Positions 1-8,804 are shown, counted from the first letter of the stretch. The stretch is DNA of 62,375 nt from an uncultured Bacillus sp. (GCF_946478885.1 NZ_CAMLDX010000007.1:1-62375); one strand, 5' to 3'. Notes: generated from the sequence alone by a model not told the origin. Made by a program: numbers and translations.

Positions 1-300
1 GGATCTCTAATATTCCTTGAGATCCCTTCCTTTTTCCGCTACTATGCCTATTGATTTTCCTCGTTCTTTTTTGGTTCGTCTGGTGACTGGCGACATGAAT
101 TCTTCAGCTGTTTCTATGCTTGTATTGGTCCTAAGCTGCTCTAGAAGATAAGCAGTTCTTCCTTTGGTCTCCTTTCGTGTAACAAGTCCAGCTTTCCTCC
201 GTGCCAGCACTGCCCAATACATCAACCAGCAAAATCTGGCCGGCTGCCAGGCACCTACTCTTAAGCTTAACAGCCGTCGGTGGTTCCTTTTCTATGTTCG
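1..300 (-). other. Unassigned left edge with a short ORF remnant
   Basis: A 72-codon minus-strand frame (225 to 7) starts with TTG-ATG. It has no convincing ribosome binding site and is rich in Arg, Lys and Thr. The open frame continues upstream of the nominal start (it stays readable to about position 290), so this may be the tail of something longer. Base composition is more GC-rich than the AT-rich stretch at 300-480. I do not recognise a family. It may be a decayed gene or mobile-element remnant, or a chance ORF. Confidence 0.15.
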
Positions 301-403
301 GCTACACATAATTACATTCAATCGATAATATATTAATTTTAATCTACTATTATTCTTTATCATCAATAAGGAAAAATAGCTTTTCAAATAATGGAGATAA
401 AAT

Positions 404-431
404 TTTACAATTTTGTGAATTATGGTATAAT
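404..431 (+). promoter_or_regulatory. Sigma-A type promoter of the M20 amidohydrolase
   Basis: TTTACA (404-409), a 16-bp spacer and a perfect TATAAT (426-431), with TG one base upstream of the -10 (extended -10 form). It lies about 100 bp before the GTG start at 528 in a very AT-rich stretch. Confidence 0.55.
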
Positions 432-527
432 ATTAATAATTCTTATAAGTTAAGTCGGTTTTTTGTTTCAAAAAATCGATCCTGATACATGATTAAATTT
501 TGTTTAAAAAGAAAGGAAGGGATAGTT

Positions 528-1709
528 GTGGTTGATATTTTATTAAAAAATATAAATGAAACAATTTTAAATGACTACGATGCAGTAGTTAGCTGGCGAA
601 GATACATGCACCAATATCCCGAATTATCCTTTAGAGAGGAAAAGACAGCCTTATACATTCAGGAAAAGCTGTTGAGTTTTGGGCTTGAAGTCAAAACCAA
701 TGTAGGCGGTCACGGATTAATCGGTATCTTACAAGGGAGACAGGCAGGTCAAACCATCGCTTTACGGGCTGACTTCGATGCCTTGCCCATTCATGATGAA
801 AAAGCAGTATCCTATAAATCAAAAACTCCGGGCGTCATGCACGCATGTGGTCATGACGGACATACCGCAGCCTTATTAGGAACCGCGAAGGTCTTAAGCC
901 GCTTCCGCGATAAAATAAAAGGAAAAGTAATTTTTATTTTTCAGCCCGCTGAAGAAACACCTCCCGGCGGAGCCAGAAATATGATCGAAAACGGAGTCCT
1001 CGATGAAGTCGATTATGTTTTCGGGGCCCATCTAGATTCGCAAAATCCGCTTGGTACTATTTCGGTCGGAGAAGGGTTTCAAATGGCAGCTGTCGATAAA
1101 TTTTCGATTCATATTCAAGGAAAAGGGGGGCACGGTGCTCGGCCGCAGGATTCCATAGATTCCGTTGTCATAGGCAGTGAAATCGTCCATGCCCTGCAGA
1201 AGATAGTCAGTCGGGGAGTCAATCCCTTGAAATCCGCGGTTGTCACAGTTGGTGTTTTCCAATCGGGCAGCGCCTTTAATGTCATCGCAGATAAGGCCCT
1301 ACTCGAAGGAACGGTTCGTACCTTCGACAGAGATATCCGTTGGAATGTGGAGCGGCAATTCCGTACGATTCTTGACGGCATTACTTCTGCGTTCGGAGCC
1401 ACCTATTTCCTTGAATATTTAAACGGCTATCCGGCTTTATATAATCATCCGGCAGAAACAAAAATAGTGAAAAACTTGCTAAGCGAAGAATTCAGCACAG
1501 ATAATATTATAGCCATGGAACCATCAATGGGAGCAGAGGATTTTTCCTTCTACTTGCTTGAAAAACCAGGAACTTATTTCAAAGTAGGTTCACAAACCGG
1601 TCCAGAAACAAGCTACCCTCATCATCATCCGAAATTTGATTTTGATGAGAAGGCCTTGTTAAATTTGGAAAGAGCCTTTATTAAAATTGTCTCTCATTAT
1701 TTAATGTAA
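528..1709 (+). CDS. M20D-family amidohydrolase (N-acyl amino acid / hippurate hydrolase type)
   Basis: A 393-residue cytosolic zinc-dependent amidohydrolase, expected to cleave an N-acyl amino acid or similar amide. The M20 metal motifs are visible: the HACGHDGH segment, the Glu pair in PAEETPPGG, and a C-terminal His-rich stretch (PHHHPKF). Length fits the HipO/YxeP/AbgB group. An upstream ATG at 489 is in frame, but the GTG at 528 is better placed behind AAAGGAAGG (512-520) and gives the expected N-terminus MVDILL. It is monocistronic, with its own promoter and a terminator shared with the convergent sigma-factor gene. The family is firm; the substrate is not readable. Confidence 0.85.
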   Translation: MVDILLKNINETILNDYDAVVSWRRYMHQYPELSFREEKTALYIQEKLLSFGLEVKTNVGGHGLIGILQGRQAGQTIALRADFDALPIHDEKAVSYKSKTPGVMHACGHDGHTAALLGTAKVLSRFRDKIKGKVIFIFQPAEETPPGGARNMIENGVLDEVDYVFGAHLDSQNPLGTISVGEGFQMAAVDKFSIHIQGKGGHGARPQDSIDSVVIGSEIVHALQKIVSRGVNPLKSAVVTVGVFQSGSAFNVIADKALLEGTVRTFDRDIRWNVERQFRTILDGITSAFGATYFLEYLNGYPALYNHPAETKIVKNLLSEEFSTDNIIAMEPSMGAEDFSFYLLEKPGTYFKVGSQTGPETSYPHHHPKFDFDEKALLNLERAFIKIVSHYLM

Positions 1710-1711
1710 CA

Positions 1712-1753
1712 AAAAAAAACGGTCGTCGGCGATAGCCTGACAACCGTTTTTTT
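1712..1753. terminator. Bidirectional terminator
   Basis: An A-tract, a stem of about 12 bp (ACGGTCGTCGGC pairing with GCCTGACAACCGT, one bulge), loop GATA and a T-tract. It lies between the convergent M20 gene and the sigma-factor gene and can serve both. Confidence 0.8.
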
Positions 1754-1755
1754 AA

Positions 1756-2268
1756 TTAGGCAGGATATTTTTCAGCAATCGTTTCTTTCAGTTGTTTCCT
1801 TGCCCGGTACAATCTAGTTTTGACGGTCGCTGATTTCAGTTGGAGAATATTTGCAATTTCAGTCTCCTTCAAACCGTACTCCCATTTTAAAAGCAGTACT
1901 GACTGATAAGCTTCCGATAACCGGTTAATCGACCGATTTAATTCTTCTTTAAATAGTTTGATTTCTACCTCAGATGCTGTATCTACCGTTTTCCCGGACT
2001 CCTGATAGAAAAGATTGATGAGGGATAAATCCGCCACCCAGTTACGGCGCTTATCAGCCCGCTGAAAATCAATTGCCGTCCGGACTGTAATCGCATTTAA
2101 CCAGGCTCCAACTTTTTTCGTATCCTCTATTGTATCTATTTTTTTATAGGCCTTAATAAATGACTCCTGAACCACATCTTCCGCTTCGTACCAATCTCTG
2201 ACAACGGTGTAAGCCAAATACGTCAAACGCTTTGCATTCGTCAAATATATCTGATTAAAATCAACCAT
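1756..2268 (-). CDS. ECF-type RNA polymerase sigma factor
   Basis: A 170-residue sigma-70 family protein with only regions 2 and 4. Region 2 is residues 10-75 (the segment DVVQESFIKAYKKI is the region 2 core). Region 4 is residues 110-165, with an HTH (ETEIANILQLKSATVKTRLYRARK). The start follows a strong GGAGGGGGA site. It begins 38 bp after the ABC permease gene and is probably the last gene of that operon. No anti-sigma gene lies next to it, which is unusual for ECF factors. Its target promoters and inducing signal cannot be deduced. Confidence 0.85.
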   Translation of the reverse strand: MVDFNQIYLTNAKRLTYLAYTVVRDWYEAEDVVQESFIKAYKKIDTIEDTKKVGAWLNAITVRTAIDFQRADKRRNWVADLSLINLFYQESGKTVDTASEVEIKLFKEELNRSINRLSEAYQSVLLLKWEYGLKETEIANILQLKSATVKTRLYRARKQLKETIAEKYPA

Positions 2269-2306
2269 GCGGTTCTCCCCCTCCTTATCAGGAAATAAAC
2301 CCTTTA

Positions 2307-4277
2307 TTATTTTTGAAAATGCTTCTTCACAAATTCAGGTGCATGCCTTTCATCCATGTATACAACATTATACTGATCGCTTCCACCGTAATGAACAACC
2401 GCTATATAACGATATTTTCTAAGCCATCCTGTAGAGCTGGTCAGCATTGCACCAATCTGTTCCTCATCCTTTATTTCCAGCACATCTGAACGTTTTTCGA
2501 TCGCTGCAGCAATCTCATCGGCCCCCATCTCTGTATAGCCTTTTTCCTCAACAATCTGTATAGAGTCCACATCGGTCGGCATGAATCTTGTCTTCTCAAG
2601 CATGCCCCGTTCTTCCAACCAGCGGGCACTTCCTTTGTAGGTAGGCTTTAATGTTAAATAAGTGATATGCTCCTGATCCATGAACAATTCAACGGATATA
2701 CCATAATCCTGATAATATACACTGTCTTCATAACTCTCCGCTAATACATCCTCCCGGTAGATGTTCATAAATTCTTGAATTTCATCCTCATTTCGAATCG
2801 TAGCATTACGGGGAATCGGAGAATGTACTGAAATTAATAGGTAATCCACATCAGCTGCATCAAGATGGAAGATTTCATTGGAAGCACGCTTATATTCTTC
2901 TGTTTCCTGGAATTGCTTATAATACTTCTCAAATTGTTCTCGATCTACGTTATATTGACGAATCTGCTTCCCGCCATTTTTCAATTGATAATAGAAAAAG
3001 ACCGTTTCAGCGTACTGATTATTAACTGTCTGAAGATGATCCTTATTCTTTACAATCTGCTGATGAAGGGCACGTACAGCTTTTTTATTGTCTTCTTCAC
3101 GCAGGGCATCCGGAACAAAATCAGTGCCATAATACGATTGCCTATCTATAAAGGCATAAGGGCTATTCGTAAAGATAACCTCCTCAATTTGCTCTTGATC
3201 TGGAATTTTCCTTTCATACAATCCAAATGCCTGAATCCCAAGCATGACCAAAGTAGTGCCAAGCCCGAAAATAAGCAGCCCTTTCACATTGCGGAATACC
3301 TTCCATGTTTTCTTTAAGACCATTTCTGCGATATAATATCCGATTACAGCCCCCACTATATACCCAAAGATCAGCCACCCGATCGTCTCCCTGCTACCGA
3401 AATACGCTCCACCGAGCAGCATGACACAAAAGGTCACACCATATTTAAAAATACTGCGGAGCTTCGGAAAAGCAATCGCTTCAGAGGCGCTTTCAACTTT
3501 TCTCCTTTTATAAAAATAAAGAGACAGTCCGTATAAAATCAGTGTAGCTGCACCGTATATCAGTACTTCATTCCATTGCAAACCGCGTTCATCCACCATC
3601 GTAATGATTACTAGCGGAGACAGACTGTCAGCAGTTTTGGCCAAATAATAGCTCCCCGGAAAGCCGAACAATAAATAATTAAGATTAGTTGTCAATAAAA
3701 AGGTAATCCCACCCGGGAAAAGGAGGAAAATATATGTTAATATTCCCTGAACGACAGACATTCCTGTCATCATCGCTACAAAGACTCCGGCATTAAAAAT
3801 GACAAAGTTTAATAGAATTGTCGTTCTGGCCCAAATAAAAATATCCTTTAGTTGAAAAAAGGGACTTAAATCAATGACAGCGTACATGATCAGCATGATC
3901 AATGCTATAAGGAGCACTGGTACGAGCAGAGCAACCATACCGCTTATTGTGTAATGGAAATAAATCTTCTCCCTTTTAATCGGCAGGCTATGCAGCATTT
4001 CCGCCGCCTGCTTCAACTGCAGAAAGCGGAATAAAAAAATCGCCATTAATACAGGCACCACAATCAGCAAGGGGAGTTGAACATTAATGCCGTAATGGAA
4101 CAAATACTCTACGGGCTCCGGACGAAAGAGAGCCTTTTTGTAATCGGTGTATTGTCTGAGTACATCCAGCGGCAAAGCAAACAATAGTCCGAGAAAATAG
4201 ACAAGTGAGATCCAGCCTGCGCTTCGAATCGTCTGCACGATTAATTGCTTATTAAACCATGATGTTTTCGATGGCAT
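2307..4277 (-). CDS. Large ABC transporter permease of a YtrA-type operon
   Basis: A 656-residue membrane protein. The first ~370 residues hold about 8-10 hydrophobic segments. The last ~280 residues form a soluble, charged domain probably outside the membrane, consistent with a DUF6449-like C-terminal extension known in Bacillaceae ABC permeases (recalled, not searched). I chose the ATG at 4277 (after GGGGGAT) over an upstream start; it overlaps the ATPase gene by 26 bp. It is the partner of the ATPase upstream. YtrABCDEF relatives respond to cell-wall antibiotics, so a role in envelope stress or antimicrobial resistance is inferred. Confidence 0.75.
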   Translation of the reverse strand: MPSKTSWFNKQLIVQTIRSAGWISLVYFLGLLFALPLDVLRQYTDYKKALFRPEPVEYLFHYGINVQLPLLIVVPVLMAIFLFRFLQLKQAAEMLHSLPIKREKIYFHYTISGMVALLVPVLLIALIMLIMYAVIDLSPFFQLKDIFIWARTTILLNFVIFNAGVFVAMMTGMSVVQGILTYIFLLFPGGITFLLTTNLNYLLFGFPGSYYLAKTADSLSPLVIITMVDERGLQWNEVLIYGAATLILYGLSLYFYKRRKVESASEAIAFPKLRSIFKYGVTFCVMLLGGAYFGSRETIGWLIFGYIVGAVIGYYIAEMVLKKTWKVFRNVKGLLIFGLGTTLVMLGIQAFGLYERKIPDQEQIEEVIFTNSPYAFIDRQSYYGTDFVPDALREEDNKKAVRALHQQIVKNKDHLQTVNNQYAETVFFYYQLKNGGKQIRQYNVDREQFEKYYKQFQETEEYKRASNEIFHLDAADVDYLLISVHSPIPRNATIRNEDEIQEFMNIYREDVLAESYEDSVYYQDYGISVELFMDQEHITYLTLKPTYKGSARWLEERGMLEKTRFMPTDVDSIQIVEEKGYTEMGADEIAAAIEKRSDVLEIKDEEQIGAMLTSSTGWLRKYRYIAVVHYGGSDQYNVVYMDERHAPEFVKKHFQK

Positions 4278-5151
4278 AGCCGATATCCCCCATTTCGTAA
4301 ATAAATATCTCTTCAAGCGTAAGCGGCAGCATATCAAAGATCACTGGATTTGTTTGACGGATGCTTTTCACTATTTCATTCCCATTGCCTCTGACAATAT
4401 AGAGGTGAACACTTCCCCGTTTTTCAGCATGGAGCACATGTAATTGAGCCAATAAATCCTCCGGAACCCCTGCTTTATACGCCACCTGAACCTTATGGAT
4501 ATCCTCCTTCAGTTCATCTAATTCTTTCTCAAAAATCATCTTTCCGTGATGAATCATCCCGATATGATCACATATATCCTCCACCTCTCTCAGATTATGA
4601 GACGACATAAGGATCGTCATATCCCGATCGGCGACATCTTGAATCAACAGGTTTTTCATTCTCTTCCGTACAACCGGATCCAGTCCGTCCATCGGTTCAT
4701 CCAGAATCAGAATTTGCGGCTTTGCTGACAAAGCCATAATAAAGGCTGCCTGTCTTTGCCAACCTTTTGAAAAGCTATGCAGCTTCTTATTTACATCGAG
4801 TTCAAACGATTCGGCTAAATACGTGAATCTCTTCTCACTCCATGTCGGATAGATACTTTTATAGAAATGGGCCATTTGTCTTGTGGTATAATGAGGCCAA
4901 AAATAAGGCTGATCAGGTATGTAAAATAACTTTTTCTTCAGGCTGATATTTTCAAATAACGGCTCTCCCTCTATCGTAATACTGCCTTTGTCCTGCTGAT
5001 AAATTCCGGCAAGGAGTTTAATCAATGTTGTCTTTCCGGCACCATTTGAGCCGATTAAGCCGTAAATGGAACCCTTACGAATCGCTAGGCATATATCTTC
5101 AATTGCCATTAATTTATCGAATGATTTACTTACATTCTCCATCTTAATCAT
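4252..5151 (-). CDS. ABC transporter ATP-binding protein (YtrB-like)
   Basis: A 299-residue cytosolic ATPase. Walker A is GSNGAGKTT (about residue 37-45), Walker B is ILILDEPMDGLDP, the switch His is in MSSHNLREVED, and the signature is divergent (SFSKGWQRQ, not LSGGQ). A C-terminal extension of ~80 residues follows the core. The start is ATG 5151 with GGAGGGGAG 5 nt upstream; it overlaps the end of the GntR gene by 8 bp. The order gntR-ATPase-permease matches the YtrA class. Confidence 0.85.
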   Translation of the reverse strand: MIKMENVSKSFDKLMAIEDICLAIRKGSIYGLIGSNGAGKTTLIKLLAGIYQQDKGSITIEGEPLFENISLKKKLFYIPDQPYFWPHYTTRQMAHFYKSIYPTWSEKRFTYLAESFELDVNKKLHSFSKGWQRQAAFIMALSAKPQILILDEPMDGLDPVVRKRMKNLLIQDVADRDMTILMSSHNLREVEDICDHIGMIHHGKMIFEKELDELKEDIHKVQVAYKAGVPEDLLAQLHVLHAEKRGSVHLYIVRGNGNEIVKSIRQTNPVIFDMLPLTLEEIFIYEMGDIGYAIENIMV

Positions 5152-5533
5152 TCTGCTCCCCTCCTCCTTTCGATGCATCCAAAGATTGAATGGCCTCAAT
5201 CAATTCCTCTGCAGTAACACCGAGATATAGGGCCTCCAGCACTAATCTTTCAATTTCCACTTTAATCTCTCTGATCTTTTCTTCATCCTTTGAATAACTG
5301 CTTGGATTCACAAAACTTCCCTTCCCCTTTTGGGAATAAATAAATCCCTGGCTTTCAAGTTCCCGATAGGCTTTTTGGATGGTATTCGGATTGATGGTCA
5401 ATTGTTGTGCCAATGACCTGACAGACGGCAGCTGTTCATCCGGCTTCAACACTTCATTTATGATCAGCTCTTTCAATTTTTCGATGAGTTGTTCATAAAT
5501 CGGTTTTCTGCTTCTCATATCAAGCTCAAGCAT
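5144..5533 (-). CDS. GntR-family regulator, YtrA subfamily
   Basis: A 129-residue repressor. It has an N-terminal winged HTH (residues ~12-78, including SVRSLAQQLTINPNTIQKAY) and a short ~50-residue helical tail, which is the YtrA pattern rather than the long effector domain of FadR or HutC. The start is ATG 5533 after GGGAGG. It is the first gene of the operon and probably autoregulates through the inverted repeat just upstream. YtrA-type repressors control adjacent ABC transporters. Confidence 0.85.
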   Translation of the reverse strand: MLELDMRSRKPIYEQLIEKLKELIINEVLKPDEQLPSVRSLAQQLTINPNTIQKAYRELESQGFIYSQKGKGSFVNPSSYSKDEEKIREIKVEIERLVLEALYLGVTAEELIEAIQSLDASKGGGEQND

Positions 5534-5573
5534 CGTGATCCTCCCATCTATCTTAAAGTGTACTATCTGTATT

Positions 5574-5600
5574 AACTGTACTATTGTTTGCAATACAGTT
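5574..5600 (-). promoter_or_regulatory. Inverted repeat, probable GntR/YtrA operator
   Basis: AACTGTA (5574-5580) and TACAGTT (5594-5600) form a perfect 7-bp inverted repeat with a 13-bp spacer, about 40-65 bp upstream of the gntR start. Its position and symmetry suit the binding site of the autoregulated repressor. The assignment is inferred. Confidence 0.5.
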
Positions 5601-5728
5601 AGATTATATCTCTTTCATTGGGAAAATGAAACATTTTTTTTAAACCTTTCTGAACATTTCACCTATCATCATACTCCTGTCTAATACGGAGCCTTTCCGT
5701 CTATTTAGGTGAAGGAAGGAAATTTTAC

Positions 5729-5757
5729 TTGACTGTTCTGTCAAACTTTTATAAGAT
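5729..5757 (+). promoter_or_regulatory. Promoter of the thiSFGH-tenI operon
   Basis: TTGACT (5729-5734), exactly 17 bp, then TAAGAT (5752-5757). Predicted transcription start is near 5764. The only plus-strand genes that follow are the thi operon, so this should drive it. Confidence 0.6.
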
Positions 5758-5777
5758 TCTATTAAATAAAAAAAAGC

Positions 5778-5833
5778 AAGCACAAAATGGGGAGCACCAC
5801 CGAAAGGGTGTCAGGCCATTTTGTGCTTTTTTT
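5778..5833 (+). terminator. Terminator-like leader hairpin in front of thiS
   Basis: A 13-bp perfect stem (5778-5790 with 5816-5828), a 25-nt apical region that itself contains CACC/GGTG pairing, and seven T residues (5827-5833). It sits about 14 nt after the predicted transcription start and 29 nt before the thiS start codon. No plus-strand gene lies upstream for it to terminate, so it looks like an attenuator. No TPP aptamer is present. The loop includes GGTGTCAGGC, the core of repeats found elsewhere in the window. Confidence 0.6.
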
Positions 5834-5861
5834 ATGGAAATTTTTGGAGGGAAGTGAAAAA

Positions 5862-6056
5862 GTGAAGATAAATGGCAGTTTAATTGCGTTAAAGGAACCA
5901 CAGACACTCTATGAATATTTAATGGCGCAAGGATATGATTTAGCATTTGTTGCCGTGGAACGCAATGGGGAAATCGTTCCGAAAGCAGCCTATAGAGATG
6001 TTTTGCTGAAAGATGAGGACACGATGGAAATTGTGAGATTTGTCGGAGGAGGTTAA
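5862..6056 (+). CDS. thiS: Sulfur carrier protein ThiS
   Basis: A 64-residue ubiquitin-like protein ending in VGGG. Its C-terminal Gly is adenylated by ThiF and converted to a thiocarboxylate that donates sulfur to ThiG. The start is GTG 5862, 7 nt after GGAGGGAAG. An ATG at 5787 is in frame but lies inside the leader hairpin and would add 25 unrelated residues. It is the first gene of a tight operon (3 bp to thiF). Confidence 0.9.
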   Translation: MKINGSLIALKEPQTLYEYLMAQGYDLAFVAVERNGEIVPKAAYRDVLLKDEDTMEIVRFVGGG

Positions 6057-6058
6057 GC

Positions 6059-6862
6059 ATGAATATTATTTTAAATGGAAATGAGCTGAAGACAAACTGC
6101 CAAACAGCATTTGCTGTACGCGCAGAGACAGGAAGCCAGTCCGACATTGTGATCTTAAACGGCTTTCAAATTGATAAAGACTGCAAACTTTCAGAACAGG
6201 ATGTCCTGCATATCATTCGAAAAGGAGTGATGCCGGCTGAGGAAGAACTAGAGAGCATGATGGCGGCACGTCATACCCCTTATGTTCACGAACAGCTGAA
6301 AAAAGGCAGGGTTGCCATCGCCGGACTGGGCGGTCTCGGTTCAAATATTGCTGTGATGCTGGCCAGGATTGGTGTTGGACAGTTGCTGTTAGTTGATTTT
6401 GATATCGTCGAGCCAAGCAATCTAAACCGGCAAAGCTATTACATAAGCCATTTGGGAATGCCTAAAACAACTGCTTTGAAACAACAAATTGAACAAATCA
6501 ACCCATTTATTCAAGTAGATACGAGAACGGTGAAAATCACCGAGGATAATGTAACAGAGCTCTTTGCAGGCTATGACATTATTTGTGAGGCATTTGATAA
6601 AGCAGACCAAAAATCGATGCTGATCAATGCCGCACTGGAACAGCTTCCTAAAGTAAAAATGGTATCTGGATCCGGAATGGCCGGTTATGACAGCTCTAAT
6701 TTAATTCAAACAAGAAAATTAATGAACCGTTTATATGTTTGCGGGGATTTAGAAAATGCCGCTGCAATCGGCAGAGGACTGATGGCTCCAAGGGTCAATA
6801 TCTGCGCCGGACATCAAGCTAATATGATACTCAGGTTATTAATCGGACAAGAAGATATATAA
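6059..6862 (+). CDS. thiF: ThiS adenylyltransferase ThiF with an N-terminal ThiS-like domain
   Basis: A 267-residue E1-like enzyme that activates the ThiS C-terminus with ATP. Residues 1-58 resemble a ThiS/ubiquitin-like domain without a terminal GG. The E1 core starts with the nucleotide-binding GLGGLG (residues 89-94) and includes DFDIVEPSNLNRQ. The Cys4 zinc site of E. coli ThiF/MoeB is not evident. This layout is that of the ThiF type found in clostridial thiSGHF clusters rather than the B. subtilis type. It lies between thiS and thiG. Confidence 0.85.
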   Translation: MNIILNGNELKTNCQTAFAVRAETGSQSDIVILNGFQIDKDCKLSEQDVLHIIRKGVMPAEEELESMMAARHTPYVHEQLKKGRVAIAGLGGLGSNIAVMLARIGVGQLLLVDFDIVEPSNLNRQSYYISHLGMPKTTALKQQIEQINPFIQVDTRTVKITEDNVTELFAGYDIICEAFDKADQKSMLINAALEQLPKVKMVSGSGMAGYDSSNLIQTRKLMNRLYVCGDLENAAAIGRGLMAPRVNICAGHQANMILRLLIGQEDI

Positions 6863-6877
6863 GAGGGGATAATTAAA

Positions 6878-7645
6878 ATGAATGATACATTAAACATTGG
6901 CGGACATGAGTTCCACTCAAGATTTATTTTAGGATCAGGCAAGTTTTCTTTAGAAATGATGCAAACGGTAATTGAGCACGGTGAAGCGGAAATCGTAACA
7001 TTGGCATTGCGCCGAGCCAATACTGGCGGAGAAGAAAATATCTTAAACTATATTCCAAATCAAATCACCCTGCTGCCAAATACATCAGGGGCAAGAAATG
7101 CAGAAGAAGCTATTCGTATTGCCCGCCTTTCACGTGAACTGGGCTGCGGTGACTTTGTCAAGCTGGAGGTCATTTCAGACTCCAAATATTTACTTCCAGA
7201 CAACTATGAAACAGTGAAAGCAACCGAGATCCTTGCCAAAGAAGGATTTATTGTGATGCCTTATATGTATCCCGACCTATACGCTGCAAGAGCGCTTGTG
7301 AACGCCGGGGCCGCCGCTGTAATGCCGTTAGGAGCACCGATTGGCAGCAACAAAGGACTTTGTACGAAGGACTTTATCCAAATACTTGTTGATGAAATTG
7401 ACCTTCCAGTTATCGTTGATGCCGGGATCGGCCGCCCATCGCAAGCATGCGAAGCAATGGAAATGGGTGTGGATGCCATCATGTGCAATACAGCTGTCGC
7501 AACAGCAAGCAATACTGCCCTAATGGCCAATGCCTTTAAACAAGCCATTGAAGCAGGCCGTGCTGCTTATCTTGCTGGTTTAGGTAGAATATTAGACTTT
7601 CAGGCAGAGGCATCAAGTCCTTTGACTGGATTCTTGGAGGATTGA
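6878..7645 (+). CDS. thiG: Thiazole synthase ThiG
   Basis: A 255-residue TIM-barrel enzyme that joins 1-deoxy-xylulose 5-phosphate, dehydroglycine and ThiS thiocarboxylate into the thiazole phosphate precursor. The Schiff-base lysine is at about residue 95 (GDFVKLEVI). Phosphate-binding loops are seen in [13 protein letters not shown] and VDAGIGRPS. Full length for the family. It starts 15 bp after thiF. Confidence 0.95.
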   Translation: MNDTLNIGGHEFHSRFILGSGKFSLEMMQTVIEHGEAEIVTLALRRANTGGEENILNYIPNQITLLPNTSGARNAEEAIRIARLSRELGCGDFVKLEVISDSKYLLPDNYETVKATEILAKEGFIVMPYMYPDLYAARALVNAGAAAVMPLGAPIGSNKGLCTKDFIQILVDEIDLPVIVDAGIGRPSQACEAMEMGVDAIMCNTAVATASNTALMANAFKQAIEAGRAAYLAGLGRILDFQAEASSPLTGFLED

Positions 7646-7649
7646 TCTT

Positions 7650-8804
7650 ATGGCCATGAAAAAAACCAATCATATGGAATATCAAGCTGGAATGGAATCC
7701 ATCGAATCCGATATAATGGAAAAAGTTCTGAGAGCTGTTGAACAATATCATTATGAACAAATTACAGCCAAAGATGTAGAAAAAGCCCTTAGCAAGGATC
7801 ATCTTTCCCTTGATGATTACGGTGCTATCCTCTCCCCTGCCGCCCAGCCTTACCTGGAAGTCATGGCAAGGAAAGCGACGGAGGAAACTAGAAAGCATTT
7901 TGGTAATTCGATTTCTCTCTTTACACCGTTATACATTGCAAACTATTGTGAAAACCAATGTGTATACTGCGGATTTAAAGCAACCAATAAAATTACCCGA
8001 GCCACTCTTTCGTTACAAGAAACGGAGGATGAAATGAAGGCCATTGCGGAAACCGGTCTAGAAGAAATCTTAATCCTGACTGGCGAATCCCGTCATAAAT
8101 CCAATGTTGAATATATTGGAGAAACGATAAAATTAGCAACAAAATACTTTTCAACAATCGGAATTGAAATCTATCCCTTAAATACGGATGAATATGCCTT
8201 CCTGCACAGCTGCGGAGCAGACTTTGTCTCCGTTTATCAGGAAACCTATAATACCGAGAAATATGAACAGGTTCATTTATGGGGATCCAAGCGGGTTTTT
8301 CCATACCGTTTTCACGCTCAGGAACGAGCAATATTAGGCGGAATGCGCGGAGTTTCTTTCGGGGCATTATTGGGGCTGGATGACTTCCGAAAGGATGCCT
8401 TTGCTGCCGGATTGCATGCCTTCTTCATCCAGCAAAAATATCCGCATGCCGAAATCGGATTCTCTGTCCCACGACTGCGCCCTTATATTAATAATGCAAA
8501 AAATAATCCAAAGGATGTTCATGAAACACAGCTGCTGCAGGTCATGCTTGCCTACCGTTTGTTAATGCCCTTTGCCGGGATGACGATTTCGACTAGGGAA
8601 CGACCTGGATTTCGCGATCAAGTGGTTGGAATGGTTGCTAACAAAACATCTGCCGGCGTAAATGTAGGTGTCGGCGGTCATGATGAAGAACAGAAGGGCG
8701 ACCAACAATTTGTTATCTCAGATGAACGTTCAGTTGAAGAGATTTATCAAATGATTGTGAAGAAAGGCCTTCAGCCTGTCTATACAGACTATATCAGGGT
8801 GTAG
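7650..8804 (+). CDS. thiH: 2-iminoacetate synthase ThiH (radical SAM tyrosine lyase)
   Basis: A 384-residue radical SAM enzyme that cleaves tyrosine to dehydroglycine (2-iminoacetate) and p-cresol for thiazole formation. The 4Fe-4S motif CxxxCxxC is Cys100, Cys104 and Cys107 (NYCENQCVYCGF). The C-terminal region is the usual biotin-synthase/ThiH-associated domain. The start is ATG 7650 after GGAGG overlapping the thiG stop. ThiH is oxygen-sensitive; B. subtilis uses the oxidase ThiO instead. Its presence suggests growth with little oxygen or acquisition from an anaerobe. Confidence 0.93.
   Translation: MAMKKTNHMEYQAGMESIESDIMEKVLRAVEQYHYEQITAKDVEKALSKDHLSLDDYGAILSPAAQPYLEVMARKATEETRKHFGNSISLFTPLYIANYCENQCVYCGFKATNKITRATLSLQETEDEMKAIAETGLEEILILTGESRHKSNVEYIGETIKLATKYFSTIGIEIYPLNTDEYAFLHSCGADFVSVYQETYNTEKYEQVHLWGSKRVFPYRFHAQERAILGGMRGVSFGALLGLDDFRKDAFAAGLHAFFIQQKYPHAEIGFSVPRLRPYINNAKNNPKDVHETQLLQVMLAYRLLMPFAGMTISTRERPGFRDQVVGMVANKTSAGVNVGVGGHDEEQKGDQQFVISDERSVEEIYQMIVKKGLQPVYTDYIRV

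Noticed and set aside
2865..3317. 150-codon plus ORF
   Set aside because: Antisense to the ABC permease gene, with no ribosome binding site.
5778..5833. Reading the thiS leader as a TPP, SAM, THF or preQ1 riboswitch
   Set aside because: None of the conserved words of those aptamers is present; in particular CUGAGA and the AACCUGA/GAUAAU blocks of the THI element are missing.
5787..5861. ATG 5787 as the thiS start
   Set aside because: It lies in the loop of the leader hairpin, has no ribosome binding site and adds 25 residues not found in ThiS.
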